From: a virus
Virus record (IMG/VR): IMGVR_UViG_3300046369_000293
Span: 1-21,403 of that record
DNA length: 21,403 bases
Direction: 5' to 3' (one strand)
Under the pieces are notes generated by a model. That model was not told where the DNA came from, searched no databases, and saw only the letters and a list, made by a program, of their open reading frames with translations. The position numbers were made by a program, and so were the translations under genes. Below are positions 9,197-14,774 of the stretch, in pieces. How positions within the stretch are numbered: position 1 is the first letter of the stretch; each line of letters opens with the position of its first letter.

Positions 9197-9699
9197 TATG
9201 TTGTAAAATCTAATAAATCGTCTATGTCTAAATTGAAGCTGTCTATAAGATCAGCAGGTAAATTATCAAAGGCTTTTTCGAAAGGTTTAGTAAAAAACAG
9301 GCTAGGCTTAATTCCTTTTTCTTTGATTGATCTTGCTAAAATAAATCCTATGCTTTTGTAGTTACCTTTCTTGTATCTTCCTTTCTCATCTCTTAGTCTA
9401 ATGTTTCTAGCTTTTGCCCACTTAGCTAATGCTTCAGAAGGTGGCTGCTTGTTAGAATAGCTAAAGATTGTATTGTACTTTTTTTTAGTTCCTGATACTC
9501 CCTGATCAACATACTGACCATAAGGCAACATATAAAACTCTAATCCAAAACTATTAGGACTTACTTTTAAATCATATCCTAGAGAACCATATAAATCACT
9601 AGATACATTTTTGCCTTGCTTAGTAAGATTAGTCCTAGCCTGTTGTATTACATACTTAGCAAACCTATTTAATTCCTCTTTTGTTTTGTCAAAACTCAT
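9196..9699 (-). CDS. HK97 gp10-like neck/tail protein (167 aa)
   Basis: It resembles the HK97 gp10 family of head-tail connection proteins. The pattern is an N-terminal helix (MSFDKTKEELNRFAKYVIQQAR), beta strands, then YGQYVDQGVSG (about residues 63-73), a hydrophilic loop with PPSEALAKWAKARNI, and a C-terminal FTKPFEKAFDNLPADLIDSF helix. This family mediates neck completion or head-tail joining. It is linked by TAATG overlaps to the genes on both sides, consistent with a neck/tail operon. I am fairly confident of the family and less so of the precise role, since similar short proteins can act in tail completion. Confidence 0.7.
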   Translation of the reverse strand: MSFDKTKEELNRFAKYVIQQARTNLTKQGKNVSSDLYGSLGYDLKVSPNSFGLEFYMLPYGQYVDQGVSGTKKKYNTIFSYSNKQPPSEALAKWAKARNIRLRDEKGRYKKGNYKSIGFILARSIKEKGIKPSLFFTKPFEKAFDNLPADLIDSFNLDIDDLLDFTT

Positions 9700-10166
9700 T
9701 AGCAGACTTCTTGATCGTTCTTAATCATTATATCAAATGTTGCTGCCCATCCTGCTAGCAAGTTTTCAAATCTATCTGTGAAAGGCTCAAAGGATACATC
9801 TCCTATGATCTGATAGCCCTCTCTGTACAAGCTACCTATTCTAATCTTTTGCAGTAAGTTGTTTAGTACTCTGAATTGTGCGTTAAGAATATCTTGCTCG
9901 TTCGTGTTGCCTCTAAATCTGTTTGTAGTAGGTTTCTTTTCTACATTAACAATATCCATTCCTAAAAGGCTAACATTGAAAGTAAGTGTTTGCTCTCCTG
10001 ATGTAACAGAGTTTACTATAAGGTGTGCTAGTGGAAATATAGTTTGCTTGTTTAAATCTACATCAGAGATATCTCCATAGGTAACTGCATTTACATTGAT
10101 GTCCTCTATAAGAAGATTCTCTATTAGGTCTGTTACTACATAAAAACCTCTTGCTGCTATATTCAT
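9699..10166 (-). CDS. Tail terminator/completion-like protein (155 aa)
   Basis: A 155-aa alpha/beta protein starting MNIAARGFYVVTDLIENLLIE, with a helix near 90-108 (NAQFRVLNNLLQKIRIG) and beta strands around it, ending FDIMIKNDQEVC. Size, fold pattern and location next to a gp10-like protein match tail terminator or tail completion proteins, which cap the tail tube and join it to the head. Its ATG overlaps the TGA that ends the chaperone frameshift product (ATGA at 10163-10166), so translation of the fused product leads straight into this gene. Moderate confidence in function. Confidence 0.6.
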   Translation of the reverse strand: MNIAARGFYVVTDLIENLLIEDINVNAVTYGDISDVDLNKQTIFPLAHLIVNSVTSGEQTLTFNVSLLGMDIVNVEKKPTTNRFRGNTNEQDILNAQFRVLNNLLQKIRIGSLYREGYQIIGDVSFEPFTDRFENLLAGWAATFDIMIKNDQEVC

Positions 10167-10899
10167 TTAAACTTACTTTTAATTTGTTTTGATTCTATGT
10201 CTGTTTTCTCTTTCATAAAGGATAATGCTAATAGTGCCTTATGTACATTTAGTTTAGTGATATCTTCAAATCTTGTAATATCTCCTTGAGCGAGTGCGTG
10301 AACTGACGAGTACCAACCCCACTTTGCTCCAAATTGAGAAACTGCTGTAAAGCTGTCTCCTCCTTGTGTTCCAAATAATTCATCATAGTCATTGACAAGT
10401 CGATCCCTAAATGATAAAAAAAAAGTACCGCACTTAGTGCTGCATCTAAAGGCATAGCTTTCATATAGCCTGTCTCTTTTGCTGTGTACTCTTCTATTGA
10501 GTATCTTTCTCCATATCGATTCTTGATCGGTCTATATAGAACTCCCATTGCTCTATCCATCAATTCCCAGTCTGTAAGATAGTTATCCAGGTCTATGTAT
10601 TCTCCAAAGGATATATCTTCTAGGTTAGGAATAAAACCATACTCTACACCATCCATAAAGAAAGTCTTTTTAAGTGCAGGCTTCTCATTAAACATATCTG
10701 ATAGAATAGCACATATACCATTTACATCTGCTAGCTTTAGCTTCATTACATCTGTAAGTTTCAACTCGCAGAATATCTCTATCATTTTGCTAGATAAGAA
10801 TCTCTCATCTGTGTTCTCGTTCTGTATTTTTAAGAACTTCTGATATTGCCCTAGTGTGATCTCCGATAACTTGTCAGGAACTGTAATATCTATCTTCAT
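10163..10899 (-). CDS. Tail assembly chaperone, -1 frameshift fusion (about 245 aa)
   Basis: A second frame, shifted by -1, is open downstream of a nine-T run at 10416-10424 and ends at the TGA at 10163-10165. It would add 84 residues after residue 161, beginning LSFRDRLVNDYDELFG, with GAKWGWYSSVHALAQGDIT in the middle and ending KQIKSKFK. The shifted segment looks protein-like (aromatic KWGWY core, amphipathic helices) and resembles downstream frames of tail chaperone loci in other Bacteroidetes phages, from memory. Lambda gpG/gpGT and many siphophages make a minor fusion in just this way. It also fills the otherwise unexplained gap 10167-10248 and couples by ATGA to the next gene. The frequency of slippage cannot be read from the sequence. 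Confidence 0.82.
10249..10899 (-). CDS. Tail assembly chaperone, short form (216 aa)
   Basis: The unshifted product of the chaperone locus, analogous to lambda gpG. It is largely helical, with MKIDITVPDKLSEITLGQYQ at the start, a conserved-looking FIPNLEDISFGEYIDLDNYL (about 100-120) and a hydrophobic LDAALSAVLFFYHLG (about 151-165). Codons 159-161 (CTT TTT TTT) lie on a nine-T run at which ribosomes can slip by -1. The short form continues through a Glu/Gln-rich tail to the TAA at 10249-10251. Such chaperones bind the tape measure protein and recruit tail tube subunits. It is the first gene after a strong terminator, and CGTTATAT lies four bases before its ATG. Confidence 0.8.
   Translation of the reverse strand: MKIDITVPDKLSEITLGQYQKFLKIQNENTDERFLSSKMIEIFCELKLTDVMKLKLADVNGICAILSDMFNEKPALKKTFFMDGVEYGFIPNLEDISFGEYIDLDNYLTDWELMDRAMGVLYRPIKNRYGERYSIEEYTAKETGYMKAMPLDAALSAVLFFYHLGIDLSMTMMNYLEHKEETALQQFLNLEQSGVGTRQFTHSLKEILQDLKISLN
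10416..10424 (-). other. -1 ribosomal slippery site (nine T)
   Basis: On the coding strand the sequence is GTA CTT TTT TTT TAT in the zero frame, a homopolymer that lets both tRNAs re-pair after a -1 slip (T TTT TTT type). The shifted frame continues TTA TCA TTT AGG. It lies where the two chaperone frames overlap. Confidence 0.8.
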
Positions 10900-10903
10900 A
10901 TAT

Positions 10904-10911
10904 ATATAACG
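10904..10911 (-). promoter_or_regulatory. CGTTATAT box before the first late gene (copy 1)
   Basis: CGTTATAT on the minus strand, four bases before the ATG at 10899, the same spacing as at 2464-2471 and 51-58. The upstream AAAATGCAAA partner is not conserved here (only 5 of 10 positions match at the equivalent place, which overlaps the terminator T-tract region). Because a strong terminator ends about 37 bases upstream, a promoter is expected here. Confidence 0.45.
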
Positions 10912-10936
10912 TATTTTTCTTAATATTTTTAAAAAT

Positions 10937-10963
10937 AAAAAAAGGGCAACTAAAAAGCTACCC
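10937..10963 (-). terminator. Strong Rho-independent terminator
   Basis: On the minus strand GGGTAGCT-TTTT-AGTTGCCC forms an 8-bp stem (two G-T pairs) with a four-base loop, followed by seven T and a further T-rich stretch. It closes the small-gene unit 11533-10993 and separates it from the late tail operon. Confidence 0.88.
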
Positions 10964-10992
10964 TAATTTAAACAAAAACATCTAACTAAAAA

Positions 10993-11100
10993 CTATGCGA
11001 CTCCCATAGCTAAGTCTGCAAATTTACATAGGATTAAAAAAGCTATGGTTCCTATGAGCGTTACCAAATGAAGAATGAAGTATTTTTTAAAGTGTATCAT
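10993..11100 (-). CDS. Tiny single-span membrane protein (35 aa)
   Basis: A complete 35-codon frame, ATG at 11098-11100 overlapping the TGA of the upstream gene as ATGA, TAG at 10993-10995. The product starts MIHFKKYFILHL and has one hydrophobic segment (about residues 8-25, FILHLVTLIGTIAFLILC) after a Lys pair, so it should insert with a single span. The strong terminator begins 30 bases after the stop. Its start region shares a perfect 16-bp repeat with that of the upstream gene. Function unknown; small membrane proteins of phages may act in lysis timing or host takeover. Confidence 0.65.
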   Translation of the reverse strand: MIHFKKYFILHLVTLIGTIAFLILCKFADLAMGVA

Positions 11101-11298
11101 AATTGTATCTGTTCTATTATTGCCTCCTCTATATTCGAGTTTATTAAGTTCTTTAATTCTCTGCCGTCTTCTGTAGTGACGCTTACTAAAGAATAGTTTC
11201 CTGCATATCCTACTGAGTAATCAGCAGCTTCTTTTTCATACTCTATGTAGTATGTTCTATCGTTGTGATCAAGTGTTGTGCTGTGTATCATAATTGTA
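11092..11298 (-). repeat. 16-bp direct repeat at two consecutive gene starts
   Basis: The plus-strand sequence gtgtatcataattgta occurs at 11092-11107 and 11283-11298, each time spanning the ATG (minus strand TACAATTATGATACAC) of a small gene. Both proteins therefore begin Met-Ile-His. It suggests duplication of a translation start region. The coordinates give the outer limits of the pair; the sequence between the copies is the gene at 11097-11291. Confidence 0.8.
11097..11291 (-). CDS. Small protein of unknown function (64 aa)
   Basis: A 64-aa acidic protein that looks mostly beta in its first 45 residues (TYYIEYEKEAADYSVGYAGN), followed by a C-terminal helix (LKNLINSNIEEAIIEQIQL). No family is recognised. 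It starts at an ATG in the repeated context TACAATTATGATACAC and overlaps the next gene as ATGA. A hairpin lies directly upstream (11304-11323). It belongs to the short unit between the large terminase gene and the late operon, where phages often keep accessory genes. Confidence 0.6.
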   Translation of the reverse strand: MIHSTTLDHNDRTYYIEYEKEAADYSVGYAGNYSLVSVTTEDGRELKNLINSNIEEAIIEQIQL

Positions 11299-11303
11299 AT
11301 TTT

Positions 11304-11323
11304 AAAAGGGGAGTTGCCTCCCC
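11304..11323 (-). terminator. GC-rich hairpin with GCAA loop before a gene start
   Basis: Minus strand GGGGAG-GCAA-CTCCCC, a 6-bp stem closed by a GNRA-type tetraloop, followed by TTTT only. It is a weak terminator or an attenuating/stabilising hairpin in the leader of the gene starting at 11291; the T-tract is too short to be sure. Confidence 0.5.
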
Positions 11324-11332
11324 CTGTATTAA

Positions 11333-11533
11333 TTAAAAATTAACTCTTAAATTAAGCATTTTTTTTGCTGCAATTCTTAAAGGATCATTTACTTCCTTGT
11401 GTTCTAACATTTCTTTTTTTGCATAAAACGCTTTCAAAAACATTTCCTCATCTTCTTTATATTCAAATATTGGAATGTTTAGTTGTTCTTTTAAAGATTC
11501 TATCGCCCATTCTAATTCTTCATATCGCTCCAT
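11333..11533 (-). CDS. Small helical protein (66 aa from ATG); 5' end unclear
   Basis: From the first ATG (11531-11533) the product is 66 aa, helical and Glu/Lys-rich: MERYEELEWAIESLKEQLN, then IFEYKEDEEMFLKAFYAKKEM and a basic C-terminus. No family is recognised. The frame stays open for 43 further codons upstream to a TAA at 11663-11665, and that stretch reads like real protein (LFTVEDCQNLEEQFRVLNF), yet contains no ATG, GTG, TTG or CTG. Either the gene really starts at the listed ATG or its original 5' end has been lost. A promoter at 11702-11732 reads towards it. Confidence 0.5.
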   Translation of the reverse strand: MERYEELEWAIESLKEQLNIPIFEYKEDEEMFLKAFYAKKEMLEHKEVNDPLRIAAKKMLNLRVNF

Positions 11534-11662
11534 AAATCTCTCTTGGAAGGCTTCATCAGCTATGCGTGCAATAAAGTTTAATACTCTAAATTGTTCTTCT
11601 AAATTTTGACAATCTTCTACTGTAAATAAGTTATCTAATATCTCGAAATTTTCGTGAGGCTC
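11534..11662 (-). other. Coding-like 5' extension without a start codon
   Basis: In frame with the 66-aa gene, 43 codons encode a plausible helical segment, ending in ARIADEAFQERF just before the ATG. The stretch begins after a TAA at 11663-11665. Another ATG at 11688-11690, well placed behind the promoter, reads only four codons (MANN) before TAA and is out of frame with the extension. This could be a decayed gene, a sequencing error or translation from an unusual start. Confidence 0.45.
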
Positions 11663-11701
11663 TTAACCCCTTTTATTAATTGTTTGCCATTATTGACACC
11701 A

Positions 11702-11732
11702 CAAATATATAATTATTTATTTAATTAACAAA
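11702..11732 (-). promoter_or_regulatory. Bacteroidetes-type promoter
   Basis: Minus strand TTTG (11729-11732), 19 bp, TATATTTG (11702-11709), matching the Bacteroidetes consensus TTTG/TAnnTTTG in both boxes. It lies directly downstream of the large terminase gene and would start transcription near 11695, serving the three small genes down to the terminator at 10937-10963. Confidence 0.75.
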
Positions 11733-11747
11733 TTTAAATAACTTTTT

Positions 11748-12896
11748 TTACCTAATGGCATATTTTCCGTAGTTAGGTCTTGATAGAACATTGTAAGTAG
11801 CGTACCTCAAAGAGTCAATAGTGTGGTCATTTGCAGCTACAGGCTTATTAAGCAGCTTTCCTGTACGATCTTCTTGCCACTTGTAGTTTCGCATCTCTCT
11901 TATTAGATTGTCGCTCTGTGGGTCTATAACTAGCTTGTATCGTTTTAGTAGATCGATTCCTGCTCTAATACTATCTTGCCCTTTAAGAGTTGGTCTAACC
12001 TTGTTGCCCATCCTTCTTAGTTCTTCTATTAGTCTAGGCTCTGCTGAATCTATATAAACATACTCTTGCAAGTTTTGTGTTTTAAGGAAGTTGTGTAAGT
12101 CAGCTGTTGTCATCATAGTTCTATAAAGCAGTTCCCTACAATATAGAGTGTAGTCTTTTTGATATACCTCAACTAAGGTACTAGGATCTACAGAGAATCC
12201 TAAGTCCATACCATATCCTACAAGCTGTGCATCATCAGGTCTTTTACCTTCTGTAAAACTAAATATAGTAGCCTTACTTATTCCTCTTAATCCTAGTCCG
12301 TAGATTTGCCAGTATTGTTCGTCTGTTTCTTTTAGCCTCTCAATCTCTTCTACTAGAGTACGATCTAAGAATGGATTGTCTTTATACGTTGTGATGTAGA
12401 AATCACAGTCCTCCCTAGTTAGTATCTTATCGTATATGAAGTGAAATTCATCAGAAGGGTTAAAGTCTAATACTATCTTATCTAGTGTCCTAAATACAAG
12501 TTGATTCCATTGTTCGTATGTTAACTCGTTTGCCTCATTACAGAACAGCATATCTCTTTTCCTACCTCTTACTTTTTGTGGCTGATCTAAAGAAATAAAT
12601 TCTACTAGGTTTCCAAATAGCTTATACTCTGAGTTTGTTTTATTATGATCTTGCTCTAAGTATATATCGTGCTTCTTTAGTATCTCAAAGAAATCTCTCA
12701 TTACTGTGGCTCTAAGAGCAGGAAAAGTATTTCTACATATTGTAACAGTCTTGCCTGTGTTTATATTGCAGTAGTCAAATATTATCCATAGAAGTATATT
12801 ATAAGTCTTACCTGACCTTGTTCCACCTTGATGTGCTACTATCTTCTTAGAAGTAGTTTGTAAGGAATGGAATACTTTGTTAGTCTTTATCTTCAA
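11748..12896 (-). CDS. terL: Terminase large subunit (382 aa)
   Basis: The DNA-packaging motor, an ATPase plus nuclease that cuts concatemers and pumps DNA into the prohead. The ATPase has Walker A at about residues 24-31 (GGTRSGKT), and Walker B with the catalytic Glu at about 115-121 (DMLFCNE). The C-terminal RNase H-like nuclease shows Asp231 (GYGMDLGF), Asp283 (VYIDSAEP) and Asp361 (NDHTIDSLRY). The length is slightly short for the family, but all key motifs are present, so it looks intact and resembles PBSX-type terminases (Terminase_3). The start overlaps the small-subunit gene by 17 bases. No portal gene follows, which is unusual. Confidence 0.95.
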   Translation of the reverse strand: MKIKTNKVFHSLQTTSKKIVAHQGGTRSGKTYNILLWIIFDYCNINTGKTVTICRNTFPALRATVMRDFFEILKKHDIYLEQDHNKTNSEYKLFGNLVEFISLDQPQKVRGRKRDMLFCNEANELTYEQWNQLVFRTLDKIVLDFNPSDEFHFIYDKILTREDCDFYITTYKDNPFLDRTLVEEIERLKETDEQYWQIYGLGLRGISKATIFSFTEGKRPDDAQLVGYGMDLGFSVDPSTLVEVYQKDYTLYCRELLYRTMMTTADLHNFLKTQNLQEYVYIDSAEPRLIEELRRMGNKVRPTLKGQDSIRAGIDLLKRYKLVIDPQSDNLIREMRNYKWQEDRTGKLLNKPVAANDHTIDSLRYATYNVLSRPNYGKYAIR

Positions 12897-13224
12897 ACTT
12901 GTTTACTATCTCGATTTCTATTTTAGGAGGCATACCATCTGCTCCTGTTATTTCTTGTCGCTCTACATAGCCTCTATACTTTCCTTTTGTTTTTAGGTAG
13001 AATAGAATCTCATTTGTTTTGCCACTCTTAATATTATCTAGTAGCTTGCTTTCTGCCATATCTATTAAGCCTTCTTGTATTTCTTCTACAGCTTGTGCAA
13101 ACTCTTCATCATTGTTTTTCCAGTTGTAATAGGTTTTTCTAGCAATCCCTGCTGCTTTACAAGAGTCTTGTACGTTGCCTAAGTTATTGGCAAACACTTC
13201 TAAAAACTTTTCTTTATCTCTCAT
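12880..13224 (-). CDS. terS: Terminase small subunit (114 aa)
   Basis: DNA-recognition subunit of the packaging terminase. An N-terminal helix-turn-helix (about residues 15-37: NVQDSCKAAGIARKTYYNW) is followed by a helical oligomerisation region (EFAQAVEEIQEGLIDMAESKL) and a short segment (LKTKGKYRGYVERQEITG) often seen in small terminases. The C-terminus (IEIEIVNKFEDKD) probably contacts the large subunit. It overlaps the large-subunit gene, so the two are coupled. Length and layout are normal for the family. Confidence 0.88.
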   Translation of the reverse strand: MRDKEKFLEVFANNLGNVQDSCKAAGIARKTYYNWKNNDEEFAQAVEEIQEGLIDMAESKLLDNIKSGKTNEILFYLKTKGKYRGYVERQEITGADGMPPKIEIEIVNKFEDKD

Positions 13225-13239
13225 ATTATTTAAATTATT

Positions 13240-13590
13240 TTAGGATATATAGTATGAATGTACAACAATAGGCATATCAAACTCAATTTCGTGCATAACA
13301 AAAAAATTGTATATAATAGGTTCTAATTCTTTTTTTACGTAATGATGTAATATTTTGCCCTGATATTTATTATCTACTCCTAATGCTATAAAATGTGGTA
13401 CAGTTTTACTTTTATGTTTATTTTGCAAACCATTAAATTCTATATACTCTTTGCTACAAGGATTTATAGATACTTTAGCACTTTTTAAAATAGACGCTGT
13501 ATTGTAATTTTGTTTATTCTCTAAAATTTGTATATGACAATCAATTAAACTATTAATTATTTTAATACTAAATTGTAATTTATCCTTCAT
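13240..13590 (-). CDS. Hypothetical protein (116 aa)
   Basis: I do not recognise this protein. It has an N-terminal helix (FSIKIINSLIDCHIQILENK), a middle with SINPCSKEYIEFNGLQNK, and a hydrophobic, His-containing C-terminal half (PHFIALGVDNKYQGKILHHYVKK split across two strands and a helix, ending VVHSYYIS). There is no membrane segment or clear active-site motif. Gene and flanks look more AT-rich than the terminase genes, and it has short gaps on both sides (15 and 20 bases) where neighbours usually overlap, which suggests a later insertion between the DnaA-like gene and the terminase pair. Confidence 0.55.
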   Translation of the reverse strand: MKDKLQFSIKIINSLIDCHIQILENKQNYNTASILKSAKVSINPCSKEYIEFNGLQNKHKSKTVPHFIALGVDNKYQGKILHHYVKKELEPIIYNFFVMHEIEFDMPIVVHSYYIS

Positions 13591-13610
13591 TTGTGTGTAT
13601 TTTGTGTATT

Positions 13611-14078
13611 CTAGTGTTCTCCTCCATAACTCATATCTAAGCTAGATTCCTGTAATCTCTTCTCTTCTTCCTCTATCCATTTAGCATCTTGTATTAGCTT
13701 TTCCTCATACATATCTCTAACTTGATTACTAAGTTCTATTACGTCTTCGTCTAGCAAGTAGTCTACCTTGATCTTAATAAACTCTTTACGCATTCCTATC
13801 TTACCTTTCTTTTCGTTCATTAGGATTTCGTAGAGCCATCCTTCTAACTCAGAGTTGTAATGTATATAGATGTCAAAGTTTTTTAGTGAGTGTAGTATAG
13901 TAGCGTGGTTTCTATTCATTATCTTGGCAATGTGATAGGGTTTCCTTTTATGGTACTTGCACAGCAAGTGTATGTATAACGCTCTTGATTCTACTGTCTC
14001 TCTTCTTCTGTTTCTATCGTAAGGATCATATCCTGTTACTTTTCTTACTTCTTCTCTTAATTTCTTTTCTATTGTCAT
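13611..14078 (-). CDS. DnaA domain IV-like DNA-binding protein (155 aa)
   Basis: Residues about 28-68 match the C-terminal DNA-binding domain of bacterial DnaA: SRALYIHLLCKYHKRK, then a helix-turn-helix YHIAKIMN-RNHATILHSLKN that parallels the DnaA signature RDHTTVLHA. The AAA+ ATPase of DnaA is absent. The rest (about 70-155) is a charged helical tail. Phages carry such stand-alone domains as DNA-binding regulators or replication accessories; here it could bind phage or host origin-type sites. It lies two bases from the methyltransferase gene. Family assignment is good, function open. Confidence 0.75.
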   Translation of the reverse strand: MTIEKKLREEVRKVTGYDPYDRNRRRETVESRALYIHLLCKYHKRKPYHIAKIMNRNHATILHSLKNFDIYIHYNSELEGWLYEILMNEKKGKIGMRKEFIKIKVDYLLDEDVIELSNQVRDMYEEKLIQDAKWIEEEEKRLQESSLDMSYGGEH

Positions 14079-14079
14079 A

Positions 14080-14724
14080 TTAAAATATTTCTAATTGATT
14101 CTCATTTTGATTATTAATAACACCTAAGGCAGTTTGCAATATTGTTTTGCCTGCTTCATAGTCCACAAGATTTCTTGCCATTTTTAGTCTTGATTGATCA
14201 CCATTATATTTATTAAAATCAAAATCGTGATAAATTGATAATTCTTTTATAAGCATATTACTTAAATTTTTACCTCGACCCCTATCACTTAATTTATTTG
14301 GTAAATTAAAATTAGACCAATATAAATGTCTATCTCTTTTTTTTGCCAATATTAAAGGCTCATAATATGGAACAACATTTTCAACTACATACTTTCCCTT
14401 AAAATAATGTTGTAAAAATATTATTTCTTCATACAATTTCATATCAGGATATCTCGGTTTCCAAACATCTCTTGTTTTTTGACTTATATTTATTCTACTA
14501 TGACTTGGACAAGGTGGTGATGACCATATAAAATCAAATTCTTTATAATGATCGAGTAAATATTGATGTGCATCTGTTACTACCACTTTATCATTTGGAA
14601 ATCTTTCTTGATATAATTTAGCAGCTTCAGGGTCATATTCTACAGCTGTAACATCAACATCTGTTATCTCATCCCATTTATATCTATTACCCCCTAAACA
14701 AGCATATAAATTAAGAATTTTCAT
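14080..14724 (-). CDS. C5 cytosine-specific DNA methyltransferase (214 aa)
   Basis: A Dcm-type enzyme that would transfer a methyl group from S-adenosylmethionine to cytosine C5. Motif I is near the start (ILNLYACLGGNRYKW), an acidic SAM-ribose position follows (VEYDPEA, about 29-35), the catalytic PPC with Cys72 is in WSSPPCPSHS, and ENV (115-117) is motif VI. At 214 aa it is short: the target-recognition domain and motifs IX-X are not evident. It may methylate phage DNA to evade host restriction; no matching endonuclease is seen in the window. It sits next to a ParB-like gene, a pairing known from other phages. The reading frame seems intact. Confidence 0.82.
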   Translation of the reverse strand: MKILNLYACLGGNRYKWDEITDVDVTAVEYDPEAAKLYQERFPNDKVVVTDAHQYLLDHYKEFDFIWSSPPCPSHSRINISQKTRDVWKPRYPDMKLYEEIIFLQHYFKGKYVVENVVPYYEPLILAKKRDRHLYWSNFNLPNKLSDRGRGKNLSNMLIKELSIYHDFDFNKYNGDQSRLKMARNLVDYEAGKTILQTALGVINNQNENQLEIF

Positions 14725-14771
14725 TATATCTTTTGTTTTTCAATCATATAATAATCATTTATGATTGTCAT
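14724..14771 (-). CDS. 15-codon leader ORF coupled to the methyltransferase
   Basis: ATG at 14769-14771, product MTIINDYYMIEKQKI, stop TAA at 14724-14726 sharing one base with the methyltransferase ATG (TAATG). It starts three bases after the ParB-like stop. The exact coupling suggests a leader that passes ribosomes to the methyltransferase, though so short a frame could arise by chance. Confidence 0.3.
   Translation of the reverse strand: MTIINDYYMIEKQKI
14741..14767. repeat. Inverted repeat upstream of the methyltransferase
   Basis: Perfect 8-bp arms CAATCATA (14741-14748) and TATGATTG (14760-14767) with an 11-bp spacer. It lies in the gap between the ParB-like and methyltransferase genes. 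It may be an operator (for example for the ParB-like or methyltransferase protein); no T-tract follows, so it is not a terminator. Confidence 0.5.
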
Positions 14772-14774
14772 ATC

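Noticed and set aside
11019-11026. CAAATTTA inside the 35-aa gene, a match to TAnnTTTG
   Set aside because: No -33 box at the right distance; such 8-mers occur by chance in AT-rich sequence.
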